NCBI GenBank assembly: GCA_026647215.1
Contig: JAPKHC010000012.1
Location: 1 to 64,000, forward strand
DNA length: 64,000 nucleotides
Direction: 5' to 3'
DNA from: F1-120-MAGs118 sp013360535
GTDB lineage: Bacteria > Planctomycetota > UBA1135 > GCA-002686595
Shown here in pieces: positions 35,748 through 44,680 of this stretch; within the stretch, counting starts at the first letter, position 1, and every line of letters begins with the position of its first letter. The notes below the pieces were generated by a model. The model had not been told where the DNA came from and searched no databases. It worked only from the letters and a program-made list of their open reading frames with translations. The translations under genes and the position numbers were made by a program.

Positions 35748-37016
35748 TCAGGCGTAGGTGTCGATCCCGCTCGTCGCGGGCAGGCGTGCGGAGAGCGCGC
35801 GGGCGAGGGGCGCCGGCGCGGCAACGTTCGTGGTGCGGCGCGCGGGCGTGAAGACCGGCGCGTCATCGCGGGAAGAGCGTTCCTCGAGGCCGAGCTGCAG
35901 CGTGAGCTCGCCACCGCCGAGTCCGGCGCGCTCCAGCGCGGCCTCGAGCTCGGGAATCTGCTTCTGCAGCGCATCGAGCGCCTCGCGCTTCTCGACGCGC
36001 AGCTCGGCGTTCGCCACGCCGCCGCGCAGCGTGACCTTGACCGAGATGCGGCCGAGCTCGCGCGGCTCGAGCTGGATCGTCGCCTGCCGCAGCTCGGGCG
36101 AGAGCTGCAGGCGGATCTGGCGCAGCATGTCCGCCGCGCGCTCGGCCGACACCGGCGACTCGTTGCGCGGCGCGCTCTTCGCTGCCTCGACCTCGGGGCG
36201 CGGCGCCGTCGTCTCGCGCGCCGCGACTTCGCGCGGCGCGAGCGGCGTGTTGCCCGCGTCCTGACGCGCGGCGCTGTCCTTCGGCTCGACGTTCAGCACG
36301 AGCTCGTTCGCTTCGTTGCCCTGCGGCTCGGCGGCCGCGGGCTGCACGCCTTCCGGCGCGACTTCCGGAGCCTGCGCGGCGTCGCCCTCGAGCGCGAGCT
36401 CGCCCTGCGGCGCCTCGACGGCCTCGTTCGCGCCCGCGAGCGCGGCGTTCGGCTTCGGCGCGAGCTGCGCCGGCGCCTCGAGCCCCTTGCCCTGACCGAG
36501 CTGCAGCCCGAGCGTTTCCGTCTCGGGCGCCGACTCGACCTGAGCCTGCGCGAGGACCTGTTCCACTTGGGCGCGTGCGGCCTTGGCGAGCTTCGCCTCG
36601 GCGCGACCTTCACCGGACTCGCAAGCCGAGCCCGCTTCGCCGCACGGTCCGCCGCACGTTTCCGCCGGTGTTTCGGCCTCGCTCGCACCTGCTTCGGCCT
36701 CGACCTCTCGAGCGTCGCTCTCGCGCGGCTCGTCGGTCGCTTGGGTCGAAGTCGTCCGTTCGGCCGACTCCTGCGCCCGCGTCCGGCGTTCGGACCGCTC
36801 GGCGCGGGCCTCACGGCGCTCGCGCGCGGCGTCGAGCGTCTCGCGACGTTCGGAGACACGCTCCCCTTCGACCTCACGCTCGCGCAAGCGGCTGGAGAGC
36901 TCGCTCTCGAAGCGCTCGGGGGTCTCGTTCCGCCGGGAGCCGGTAGAGGCGAGTCGTCCCGTGCCGGACGACCCGCCCTCAGCTACCAAGGAACGGAGAA
37001 AGGGATGGTTCTCCAT
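35748..37016 (-). CDS. fliK: FliK-like flagellar hook-length control protein
   Basis: In the 422-residue protein the first 300 residues are low complexity, Glu/Ala/Arg-rich and presumably disordered, as in FliK rulers. The C-terminal region (about 320-400) fits the Flg_hook domain: 'LRLQLSPELRQATIQLEPRELGRISVKVTLRGGVANAELRVEKREALDALQKQIPELEAAL'. FliK measures the hook and switches export specificity. Start ATG at 37016, with AAGGAG 7 bases upstream. The sigma-54 promoter at 37031-37047 predicts +1 at about 37020, which would exclude that ribosome-binding site; see findings. Confidence 0.88.
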   Translation of the reverse strand: MENHPFLRSLVAEGGSSGTGRLASTGSRRNETPERFESELSSRLREREVEGERVSERRETLDAARERREARAERSERRTRAQESAERTTSTQATDEPRESDAREVEAEAGASEAETPAETCGGPCGEAGSACESGEGRAEAKLAKAARAQVEQVLAQAQVESAPETETLGLQLGQGKGLEAPAQLAPKPNAALAGANEAVEAPQGELALEGDAAQAPEVAPEGVQPAAAEPQGNEANELVLNVEPKDSAARQDAGNTPLAPREVAARETTAPRPEVEAAKSAPRNESPVSAERAADMLRQIRLQLSPELRQATIQLEPRELGRISVKVTLRGGVANAELRVEKREALDALQKQIPELEAALERAGLGGGELTLQLGLEERSSRDDAPVFTPARRTTNVAAPAPLARALSARLPATSGIDTYA

Positions 37017-37030
37017 CGTGCGCTCCTTGG

Positions 37031-37047
37031 AGCAAGGGCGGTGCCAA
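37031..37047 (-). promoter_or_regulatory. Sigma-54 promoter of the fliK-flgD-flgE operon
   Basis: The minus-strand sequence is TTGGCACCGCCCTTGCT: -24 GG at 37045-37044 and -12 GC at 37033-37032 with 10-base spacing. The predicted +1 at about 37020 lies 4 bases before the fliK ATG. Confidence 0.82.
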
Positions 37048-37335
37048 GTGCCAGAAAGCCCGCGCAAGGGGCGCCCGATGGGGTCGAGCGGAGTCGGGTC
37101 GGAAAGTCTGGCCGGTCGCGCGAAGGAAACGCCGGAAGGCCTTTCCGCATGCGACTTCCTGCGTATCCGCCGCACCAAGTAAGGCCTGCTGTGGAACCGT
37201 TCCCGATCGGCATGCGTCGGGTAGTCTTGGCTGCTCGGTCTGGACCCTTCGGGTTCGGTCCGAGCGTGCGTGCGTGCCCGGCGAGGTCCGGGAGCGCCGC
37301 CCAACGGAACCTCCACGAGTCTCGAGCTCCACCTC
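37048..37335. other. Intergenic region between fliK and the cytochrome c gene
   Basis: These 288 bases separate divergent genes. They hold the second copy of the 15-mer GCCGGAAGGCCTTTC (37131-37145), about 94 bp upstream of the fliK -24 element. An inverted repeat (GGACCC near 37253 with a GGGTTC/GGTCC near 37265) lies upstream of the plus-strand gene. I see no other gene in it. A short frame (36979-37213, minus) is not supported. Confidence 0.5.
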
Positions 37336-40266
37336 ATGAGTCACGCCCCGCGTCTTGCTCTCGCCGCCGCCCTGCTGCTCGCCCCCCTGGCCCTGAGCCG
37401 GCAGGCCCAGGCGCAGCACGCCCAAGTCCACTCGGTCGCCGCCCACCCCTCCAACCCCTCCGAGGTCTGGGTCTGCAACCGCGACAACAACTCGGTGTCG
37501 GTGGTCGACGCCGCCACCGGCACCGCCACGCACGAGATCCAGGTCGGCGTGCGCCCGACGTCGCTCTCCTTCAGCGCCGACGGCAGCCGCGTCTACGTCG
37601 CCAACCTGCGCGGCGACATCCCGGTCACGGCCAACTTCGTCACCGGCTTCGGCACGAACAGCTCGCGCGGCTCGGTGACGGTGATCGACACCGCCACGCG
37701 CGCGGTCGTGACCACGATCGATCAGGTCGGGACCGAGCCCTACGGCGTCGTCGTCGCCCCCAACGGCCGCTTCTTCGCGGTCTCGGGCTTCCGCTCGGGC
37801 ACGATCAAGCTCTACCGCACGTCGAACCACGCGCTCGCGACCAGCCACCAGTACATGAACGACGTGAGCCACATCCCGGCTCCGTTCACGATCGCCGACG
37901 TCGACTCCAACCGCGACGGCATGGCCGACCTCGGCGAGCCGCGCGCCTTCACGATCCGCGGCGACAGCGCGCGCATGTTCGTGATGCACAACCGCTCGCC
38001 GTTCCTGTCGGTGCTCGACATCGCGCTCGACGCCAACGGCGACCCGACGGGCATCACGCTGGCCGGCAAGATCGACCTCAACACGTACCCCTACGACCCG
38101 TTCTACAACCCGACTCCGGTGAGCACGCTGCAGAGCCAGGGCCTGCCGCGCTTCGCCGACGACATCGCGCTGTCGCCCGACGGCACGCGCGCGCTCGTCC
38201 CGCACCTGCTCCACAACATCAACCACGACGTCAACTTCCAGTACCCGGCGTGGTTCCCCGGCGACTTCGCCAACCGCGTCTACCCGGCACTCAGCCTCGT
38301 CGACGTGCAGGCCGGCACCTTCGCGGCGCCCGGGGACCAGTCGCGGCGGCTGCACAACGAGCTGCAGGACGACCTGACGCCGGCCGAGTACGCGGCCTTC
38401 GGTCGCGCGGCCTCGACGCCGGTCGGCATCGCGATGGTCGGCGGCGCGGGCGAGCCCGTCACCGGCGGCACGATGGAAGTGCACGTCGAGGGCCTCGCAC
38501 CCGGCCAGACCGCGGTGCTCTACCTCGGCCCCCAGGCCGACATCGACCGCGGCTCGCTCGGCGTGCAGTACGTGCTGCCGCGCCGCGCGTTCCCCGTGCC
38601 GCCCTCGGGCGTCGTGCAGATCCCGATCCCCGCGCGCGCGGCGCTGCGCGACACGCTGGTCTACGCGCAGGCGGTGGTCTTCACCGGCGGCCAGATCACG
38701 CAGTTCTCCAACGGCCTCAAGACGCGCTTCGAGCGCCACGGCACGGGCCTCAACAAGCTCGGCCACCGCGCCGGCCACCCCAGCCGCGTCGCCTACGACT
38801 CGACGGGCACGCGCGCGCTGATGCTCAACCGCGGCTCCGAGGACGTCTTCCTGTACGACGTCAACGGCTCCGACCTGCGCCTCGCGGCCGTGTTCCCGCC
38901 GCGCATCGACTTCGTCGAGCGCGCCGCGCTCGACACGTCGACGCCGCTGGGCGACCTGCCGACGGGCATGTTCGTGGTCGAGGATCCGACCACCTCGAAC
39001 GACGACGCGCTCGTGTACGTGATGAACGAGCTGACGCGCACGCTTTCGGTGCTGCGTGTCGACTGGGCCGCGCGCACGATCCTCGCGGAGCACGCGCAGA
39101 TCCCCACGCGGCTCTCGCCCGACCTCTACACGCCCTCGCAGATCCTCGGCGACGAGCTGTTCGAGGACGCCTCGCGCGGCCAGACGACCGGCGCGCCGGG
39201 CACGATCGGCGAGTTCAACAACTCCTGCGCCTCGTGCCACTTCGAGGGCGGCGAGGATGGCAACGTGTGGCAGCGCCCGCAGGGCCCGCGCAGCACGATG
39301 CCGACCTACGGCGGCTCGCTCGGCACCGGCCTGCTGCTGTGGAAGGGCGTGCGCCTCAACATGGGCGAGACCGGCCCGATGTTCGGCGGCGAGAACGGCG
39401 GCCACGGCCAGCTCTCCAACGCCGAGCAGCAGGCGCTGGTCGACGCGCACGACGTGATGCCCGTGCCGCTCAACCCCAACCTCGATCCGGTGACGGGCGA
39501 CCTGACGCCGCTGGCGGCGCTCGGCCGCGACCTGTTCTTCGGCGAGGACGCGACTGGCCTCAACCCGACGCTGCGCCGCGCCGGCTGCGCCGACTGCCAC
39601 CCGATGACCGACCCCTTCGGCACGGGCGTCGCGCGCGGCTTCACGGCCGACTTCCTCGACCCGGTGCTGACCGGCGGCGAGAACCTCGAGCAGATGGACC
39701 CGACCTGCTTCTCGCTGCAGTCGAACGTGGTCGCGATCAACATCCGCAACATCAACAGCGGCGTGAACATCGACTTCAACAACGACGGGATCCCCGATCC
39801 CGATCGCAACGTCGACGGCTACATCGACGTCGAGACCTACGTCCCGATGAACCGCGACCGCAACGACCCGTTCCAGCGCGACGACGGCAACAGCTACCCC
39901 TGCCCGCTCGATCCGCAGGATCCGCAGAGCCCGCTCAAGACCTTCCTGCGCGACCAGCGGTCCTTCTCGATCCCGACCAAGTTCGGCGTGTTCTCCAGCG
40001 GCCCGTACTTCCACGACCACGTGGCGTACTCGCTGCGCACGATCCTCGATCCCGAGGCGCAGGCGCTCAGCCCGATCTACGGCTCGCCCGCGTTCCCCTC
40101 GGGCCCGGCCTACCCGGGCATGAACAAGTTCTTCAACGAGTTCCACGACGTGCGCGGGCACGAGCAGTTCGCCCCGGGCGCGTCCAAGGTGCAGGTCAAC
40201 CTGCTCAGCGGCCCGAACGTCAACTCGGACATCGAGGCGCTGCTCGCCTTCATCCAGTCGATCTGA
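37336..40266 (+). CDS. Large secreted two-heme cytochrome c / beta-propeller protein
   Basis: The 976-residue exported protein (signal peptide 1-27) has a YVTN-type beta-propeller in its first half: repeats such as 'SEVWVCNRDNNSVSVVDAATGTA' and 'GSRVYVANLRGD'. Two c-type heme sites follow, CASCH at about 631 and CADCH at about 751, in a MauG/cytochrome c peroxidase-like C-terminal half. Two more Cys pairs are near 700-800. It is probably periplasmic or extracellular and may oxidise an organic or inorganic donor. Start ATG at 37336 begins the signal peptide. Confidence 0.82.
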   Translation: MSHAPRLALAAALLLAPLALSRQAQAQHAQVHSVAAHPSNPSEVWVCNRDNNSVSVVDAATGTATHEIQVGVRPTSLSFSADGSRVYVANLRGDIPVTANFVTGFGTNSSRGSVTVIDTATRAVVTTIDQVGTEPYGVVVAPNGRFFAVSGFRSGTIKLYRTSNHALATSHQYMNDVSHIPAPFTIADVDSNRDGMADLGEPRAFTIRGDSARMFVMHNRSPFLSVLDIALDANGDPTGITLAGKIDLNTYPYDPFYNPTPVSTLQSQGLPRFADDIALSPDGTRALVPHLLHNINHDVNFQYPAWFPGDFANRVYPALSLVDVQAGTFAAPGDQSRRLHNELQDDLTPAEYAAFGRAASTPVGIAMVGGAGEPVTGGTMEVHVEGLAPGQTAVLYLGPQADIDRGSLGVQYVLPRRAFPVPPSGVVQIPIPARAALRDTLVYAQAVVFTGGQITQFSNGLKTRFERHGTGLNKLGHRAGHPSRVAYDSTGTRALMLNRGSEDVFLYDVNGSDLRLAAVFPPRIDFVERAALDTSTPLGDLPTGMFVVEDPTTSNDDALVYVMNELTRTLSVLRVDWAARTILAEHAQIPTRLSPDLYTPSQILGDELFEDASRGQTTGAPGTIGEFNNSCASCHFEGGEDGNVWQRPQGPRSTMPTYGGSLGTGLLLWKGVRLNMGETGPMFGGENGGHGQLSNAEQQALVDAHDVMPVPLNPNLDPVTGDLTPLAALGRDLFFGEDATGLNPTLRRAGCADCHPMTDPFGTGVARGFTADFLDPVLTGGENLEQMDPTCFSLQSNVVAINIRNINSGVNIDFNNDGIPDPDRNVDGYIDVETYVPMNRDRNDPFQRDDGNSYPCPLDPQDPQSPLKTFLRDQRSFSIPTKFGVFSSGPYFHDHVAYSLRTILDPEAQALSPIYGSPAFPSGPAYPGMNKFFNEFHDVRGHEQFAPGASKVQVNLLSGPNVNSDIEALLAFIQSI

Positions 40267-40285
40267 CGGACGAGCGAGAACGTGT

Positions 40286-40322
40286 GCCGCCCCGCGTCAG
40301 GCGACTGACGCGGGGCGGCGTT
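40286..40322. terminator. Bidirectional terminator
   Basis: A perfect 15-bp stem, 40286-40300 with 40305-40319 (loop GCGA), is followed by TTGTCTT on the plus strand. It separates the convergent cytochrome and rpiA genes and could serve both. Confidence 0.82.
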
Positions 40323-40348
40323 GTCTTCCGGGCGTTCCTGGCGCGCGC

Positions 40349-41035
40349 TCAGCGCTGGCGCACTTCGGCGCGGCCGTCGGGGTGGCCGATCACGAGCGTG
40401 TGCGCGAGGCCGACGAACAGGCCCGACTCGACGACGCCGGGGATGGCGTCGATGGCGCGCTCGAGCGTGGGCACGTCGGCGATCCCCTGCGGGAAGCGGC
40501 AGTCGAGGATCTCGTTGTGGTTGTCGGTCAGGAAGGTCGCGCCCTCGCGCGTGGCGCGCAGCCACGGCTCGCAGCCGAACTTGGCGAGCGCGCGGCGCAC
40601 GACGGGACGGGCGAACGGCGCGACCTCGACCGGCAGCGCAAACGTGGTGCCCAGCCGCGGAACGACCTTGTCGGGACCGACGACGATCACGACGCGGCGC
40701 GAGATCGAGGCCACGACCTTCTCGCGCAGGAGCGCCCCGCCGCCGCCCTTGATCATCGCGAAGTCGCCGTCGATCTCGTCGGCACCGTCGATGCACAGGT
40801 CGAGGCTCTCGACCTCCTCGAGCCGGGCGAGCGGGATGCCGAGCTCGAGCGCCTTGCGCTCGGTGTCGAGCGAGGTCGGGACGCCGCGGATGCGCAGGCC
40901 CCCCGCGCGGACGCGCTCGGACAGGGCGAGCAGCGTGAAGTAGACCGTCGAGCCCGTTCCCAGGCCCAGGGTCATGCCATCGGTGACGAACTCGGCCGCC
41001 CGGCGCCCGGCGACCTCCTTGGGGCTGTGGTTCAT
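40349..41035 (-). CDS. rpiA: Ribose-5-phosphate isomerase A
   Basis: The 228-residue protein has the RpiA landmarks: 'GLGTGSTVYFTLLAL' (24-38), 'IDGADEIDGDFAMIKGGGGALLREKVVA' with catalytic Asp/Glu/Lys (84-111) and 'FLTDNHNEILDCRFPQGI'. It interconverts ribose 5-phosphate and ribulose 5-phosphate in the pentose phosphate pathway. Start ATG at 41035. It is divergent from feoAB. Confidence 0.94.
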   Translation of the reverse strand: MNHSPKEVAGRRAAEFVTDGMTLGLGTGSTVYFTLLALSERVRAGGLRIRGVPTSLDTERKALELGIPLARLEEVESLDLCIDGADEIDGDFAMIKGGGGALLREKVVASISRRVVIVVGPDKVVPRLGTTFALPVEVAPFARPVVRRALAKFGCEPWLRATREGATFLTDNHNEILDCRFPQGIADVPTLERAIDAIPGVVESGLFVGLAHTLVIGHPDGRAEVRQR

Positions 41036-41141
41036 GCGTTGGGGAGCCCAGTCTGGCGGGCTGGCGCGCAGATCGTAGGGCTCCCTGCGCACGAGAGCCA
41101 CTTCCCGAAAGCGCCGCGGAGGGGGTACATTCTTCTTGGTA

Positions 41142-41158
41142 TTGAGATTCAGTCTCAA
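41142..41158. promoter_or_regulatory. Candidate Fur box upstream of feoA
   Basis: TTGAGATTCAGTCTCAA is an inverted repeat (TGAGA-n5-TCTCA) that fits the 7-1-7 Fur plan (TGATAAT-N-ATTATCA) with changes at some positions. It lies 22 bases before the feoA GTG, where Fur binding would repress ferrous iron uptake. Not proven. Confidence 0.55.
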
Positions 41159-41179
41159 GCAACCGATACTGCTCCAGCC

Positions 41180-41413
41180 GTGACCTCCCTCGACCTGCTC
41201 TCGCCCGGTGCCCGCGCCCGCCTCGTCTCGATCGGCGGCGAGCGCTCGTTCCGTTGCCGCCTGATGGAGCTGGGCCTCCTGCCCGGCACCCCGGTGCGCC
41301 TGATCCGCAAGGTCGACCTCGGGGGCGTGCTCGAGCTCGAGGTGCGCGGCTGCCGCCTGACCGTCCGCCACGGCGAGGCTCGTCAGGTCACCGTCGACAC
41401 CGTCGAGGGCTGA
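41180..41413 (+). CDS. feoA: Ferrous iron transport protein A
   Basis: The 77-residue SH3-like FeoA has 'LLSPGARARLVSIGGERSFRCRLMELGLLPGTPVRLIRK...GGVLELEVRGCRLTVRHGEARQVTV', with the family's MELGLLPGT turn. The GTG at 41180 gives the standard FeoA N-terminus; no ATG suits. It follows the candidate Fur box and precedes feoB, with which it works at the membrane. Confidence 0.88.
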   Translation: MTSLDLLSPGARARLVSIGGERSFRCRLMELGLLPGTPVRLIRKVDLGGVLELEVRGCRLTVRHGEARQVTVDTVEG

Positions 41414-41446
41414 ACCAGCCGGCCGCGGCCCGCCGCCCTTCCTCCC

Positions 41447-43672
41447 GTGAGCGCCGCCGTCCCCACTCCCCTGCCGCGCACGGCCCCGTTCCACCGGGTC
41501 GCGCTCGCCGGCAATCCCAACACGGGCAAGACGACGCTCTTCAACCGCCTGACCGGCCTGTCGGCGAAGGTCGGCAACTATCCGGGCGTGACGGTCGAGC
41601 GCGAGATCGGGCACTTCGCGCTGCCGCGCGCGGGCGAGGTCGAGCTCTCCGACGTGCCGGGCACGTACTCGCTGACGGCGCGCAGTGCCGAGGAGCAGAT
41701 CGCGATCCAGGCCATCTGCGGCCTGCATCCGCTCGAGCGCCCCGAGGCGGTCGTGCTCGTGATCGACGCGACGCAGCTCACGCGCAACCTGTACCTCGCG
41801 CTGCAGGTGATCGAGACCGACATCCCCGTCGTGATCGCGCTCAACATGTGCGACATGCTGGCCGGTTCCGGCATGGAGATCGACGCGCGCGCGCTGGCGA
41901 GCGAGCTCGGGCTGCCGGTCGTCGCGATCGAGGCGCAGCACGGGCGCGGGATCGACGAGTTGCGGGCGGCGCTCGACGGCGTGCTGGTCGAACCGGCGAG
42001 CGGTCGCCCCGGGCCGCGCTGGATCCCGGCCAGCGACGAGCTGCGCGCCGACGTCGCCGCCGCGGCCGCGGAACTGCCGCCGCAGTGGAAGGTCGACGGC
42101 GAGCAGCGCCGCCACGCGCTCGCGTTGTGGGCCCTGCTCTCGCTCGACGAGCACGACGAGATCGTCGGCGTGCCGCAGGGCCTGCGCGCGGTCGTGCTCG
42201 AACGCCGTCGCCTCGCCGCCGCCGCCGGTCGCGAGATCGAGGCCGAGGTGATCCGCGGCCGCTACGCGTGGATCGACGCGCGCTCGCCGCATTTCCTGCG
42301 CGAGCGCGCGCGCACCGGCCTCTCGCGCACCGACCGCGTCGACCGCGTGCTGCTGCATCCGCTCGCGGGATTCCTCGTGTTCCTGCTGGCGATGGGCCTC
42401 GTGTTCCAGTCGCTCTTCAGCTGGGCCGACCCCGCGATCGGCGCGATCGAAGGCGCCGTCGCGTGGGTGAAGGAGCTCGTCGTCGCGCGCCTGCCCGAAG
42501 GCCTCGTCGCGGACTTCGTCGGCGACGCGCTGATCGAGGGCGTCGGCAGCGTGATCGTGTTCCTGCCGCAGATCGTGCTGCTCTTCCTGTTCATCGGGAT
42601 CATGGAGGATTCGGGCTACATGGCCCGCGTCGCGTTCCTGATGGACCGCCTGATGAAGGCCATCGGCCTGCACGGGCGCGCGTTCGTGCCGATGATGTCG
42701 GGCTTCGCCTGCGCGGTGCCGGCGATCCTTGCCACGCGCACGATGGAGCGCCAGCGCGACCGCATGCTGACGATGATGGTCGTGCCGCTGATGACCTGCT
42801 CGGCGCGGCTGCCGGTGTATGCGCTGATGATCGCAGCGCTGTTCCCGCCGACGGAGGTCTTCGGGATCCTGCCGGTGCGCGGGCTCCTGATGGTCGCGAT
42901 GTACGTGTTCAGCACGCTGGTCGCGCTCGCCGCCGCGGCGGTGCTCGGCCGCACGCTGTTCAAGGGCCGCAGCGTGCCGCTGCTGCTCGAGATGCCGCCC
43001 TACCGCCTGCCGGACTGGAAGAGCGTGCTCGCGTCCGTGTGGCGCAAGGCCAAGGTGTTCCTGTCGGAAGCGGGCACCGTGATCCTCGCCTGCACGGTCG
43101 TGATGTGGGCCCTGCTGTCGTTCCCGCGCGACGGCGAGGCGCTGGCGAGCTACGAGACGCGCGTCGCCGAGGCCGTGCTCGAGCTGCCCGCGGGTCGCGA
43201 GCTCGACGCGCGCCTCGAGGAGCTCGACCACGAGCGCGCCTCGCTCGCGCTGCGCCACAGTTTCGGCGGCCGCATCGGCCACGCCATCGAGCCCGCCATC
43301 GAGCCGCTGGGCTTCGACTGGAAGATCGGCATCGGCCTGCTCGGCGCCTTCGCCGCCCGCGAGGTCTTCGTCAGCACCATGGGCGTCGTCTACGGCATGG
43401 GCGGCGACGTCGACGAGGACGCCGTCGGCCTGCGCCAGCGCATCCAGCAGGAATCGCGCTCCGACGGCCGCCCCGTCTACACCCCGCTCGTCGGCCTCGC
43501 CCTGATGGTCTTCTTCGCCATCGCCTGCCAGTGCATGAGCACCCTCGCCGTCGTGCGCCGCGAGACCAAGGGCTGGCGCTGGCCGACCTTCCTGTTCGTC
43601 TACACCGGCCTGCTCGCCTGGCTGCTCGCCTTCGCCGTCTACCAAGGCGGCCGCGCCCTCGGCTTCGCCTGA
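41447..43672 (+). CDS. feoB: Ferrous iron transporter FeoB
   Basis: The 741-residue protein has the N-terminal GTPase domain (G1 GNPNTGKT at 22-29; NYPGVTVERE switch; DVPGTYSL) and the helical insertion domain. About eight membrane helices follow, including 'MMSGFACAVPAI' and the C-terminal 'VVYGMGG' and 'MVFFAIACQCMSTLAVVRRETKGW' parts of the Gate motifs. It imports Fe2+. The start is GTG at 41447. A fragment resembling codons near its C-terminus lies 0.9 kb downstream (44545-44675). Confidence 0.95.
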   Translation: MSAAVPTPLPRTAPFHRVALAGNPNTGKTTLFNRLTGLSAKVGNYPGVTVEREIGHFALPRAGEVELSDVPGTYSLTARSAEEQIAIQAICGLHPLERPEAVVLVIDATQLTRNLYLALQVIETDIPVVIALNMCDMLAGSGMEIDARALASELGLPVVAIEAQHGRGIDELRAALDGVLVEPASGRPGPRWIPASDELRADVAAAAAELPPQWKVDGEQRRHALALWALLSLDEHDEIVGVPQGLRAVVLERRRLAAAAGREIEAEVIRGRYAWIDARSPHFLRERARTGLSRTDRVDRVLLHPLAGFLVFLLAMGLVFQSLFSWADPAIGAIEGAVAWVKELVVARLPEGLVADFVGDALIEGVGSVIVFLPQIVLLFLFIGIMEDSGYMARVAFLMDRLMKAIGLHGRAFVPMMSGFACAVPAILATRTMERQRDRMLTMMVVPLMTCSARLPVYALMIAALFPPTEVFGILPVRGLLMVAMYVFSTLVALAAAAVLGRTLFKGRSVPLLLEMPPYRLPDWKSVLASVWRKAKVFLSEAGTVILACTVVMWALLSFPRDGEALASYETRVAEAVLELPAGRELDARLEELDHERASLALRHSFGGRIGHAIEPAIEPLGFDWKIGIGLLGAFAAREVFVSTMGVVYGMGGDVDEDAVGLRQRIQQESRSDGRPVYTPLVGLALMVFFAIACQCMSTLAVVRRETKGWRWPTFLFVYTGLLAWLLAFAVYQGGRALGFA

Positions 43673-43745
43673 GCGCGCGACGGCCGGCCGCAACGCTCTC
43701 ACGTCCGACACGTCGCCGCGCCAGGTTGGACGTAGGATCGCCGAA

Positions 43746-44483
43746 GTGGTGAGCACCGGCGCAAGCAGCGAGACGAGGGAAGCGAAAGCGCCGGAGAGCC
43801 GTTGGCGTCGAGCGCGTCGCCTTGCGTTGCGTGTGCTGCTGGTCGTGCTCGCGACGTGCGCGCTCTGGGGTGTCGCAGCACTCACGCTTCCGCGCGTCAC
43901 GCTCAACGACGACTGGGCACCGCCGACGCACGGCATCGAAGTCGGAGTGCTCTCCAACGGCGTCCACACCGACGTGGTGCTTCCGGTGCGCGCCGCGGGT
44001 GTCGATTGGGCGGAGTTCCTCGCGCTCGACGAGCTCCACGGCCCCCACTCCGGCTTCCAATGGGTCGCGATGGGTTGGGGCGACCGGCGCTTCTACCTCG
44101 AGACGCCGACCTTCGCCGACCTGAAGGCGAGCACCGCCATCGCCGCCGTGAGTGGCGTCGGCAGTACCGCCCTGCACGCCACCTGGCTCTACCGCGGGCC
44201 CTACTCCGGCGAAAACGCGCGCAGTTTCGTTCTCACCGAAGCGCAGTACGTCGCGTTGTGCGACTACGTGCGCGCGTCGTTCGCTCTCGACTCCGCGCAG
44301 CGCCCACGCCGCATCGAACACCCCGGCTACTCGACGAGCGACCACTTCTACGAAGCCGTCGGCAGCTACAGCGCGATCCGCACGTGCAACGAGTGGACCG
44401 GCGCGGGCCTTCGGCGCATCGGCGTGCGCATCGGCGCCTGGACCCCGTTCGCTGGCGACGTGCTGCGCCACCTGCCGCGCTAG
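43746..44483 (+). CDS. DUF2459 family protein
   Basis: The 245-residue protein has one N-terminal membrane helix (about 28-48), then the DUF2459 pattern: 'GVHTDVVLPVRAAGVDW', 'WVAMGWGDRRFYLETPTFADL', 'LHATWLY' and 'TCNEWTGAGLRRIGVRIGAWTPFAGDVL'. The His and Cys residues are conserved in the family, and its fold resembles papain-like or NlpC-type enzymes in my view, but no activity is known. The start is GTG 43746 or 43749. Confidence 0.8.
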   Translation: MVSTGASSETREAKAPESRWRRARRLALRVLLVVLATCALWGVAALTLPRVTLNDDWAPPTHGIEVGVLSNGVHTDVVLPVRAAGVDWAEFLALDELHGPHSGFQWVAMGWGDRRFYLETPTFADLKASTAIAAVSGVGSTALHATWLYRGPYSGENARSFVLTEAQYVALCDYVRASFALDSAQRPRRIEHPGYSTSDHFYEAVGSYSAIRTCNEWTGAGLRRIGVRIGAWTPFAGDVLRHLPR

Positions 44484-44544
44484 GCCACGGTTCGGAGAGC
44501 GACCGTTCGAGAACGTGCGGGGATCCGTGCTGCGGGCGGCTCGG

Positions 44545-44675
44545 CATCCCGCCGGCCGCCAGGTCTACGCCACGCTCGTCGGCCTCGCGCAGAAGGACTT
44601 CTTCGCCATCGCCTGCGCGTGCATGAGCACGCTCGCCGTGCTCAAGCGCGAGACCCAGGACTGGACCCGCAGGTC
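44545..44675 (+). pseudogene. Fragment of a feoB C-terminus
   Basis: About 43 codons (e.g. 'QVYATLVGLAQKDFFAIAC') closely match the intact FeoB ('PVYTPLVGLALMVFFAIAC'), including the 'CMSTLAV' and 'KRETQDW/RRETKGW' parts. The two copies look similar at the DNA level across roughly 44560-44664. No start, GTPase domain or continuation is present, so this is a remnant of a second feoB or of a partial duplication. Confidence 0.72.
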
Positions 44676-44680
44676 GCGCC

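Noticed and set aside
35758..36264. Plus-strand Ser/Arg-rich frames opposite fliK
   Set aside because: Mirror translation of a Glu/Ala/Arg low-complexity gene; no independent support.
13108..37310. The 11-mer CCCAACGGAAC upstream of two secreted protein genes (13108-13118 and 37300-37310)
   Set aside because: Two copies with different spacing to the start codon; chance similarity in GC-rich leaders cannot be excluded.
32889..40943. A 2684-codon open frame on the plus strand opposite flgE, fliK and other genes
   Set aside because: It has an Arg/Ala/Leu/His-rich low-complexity translation and runs across unrelated, clearly homologous genes on the other strand and frame. GC3 bias makes stops rare.
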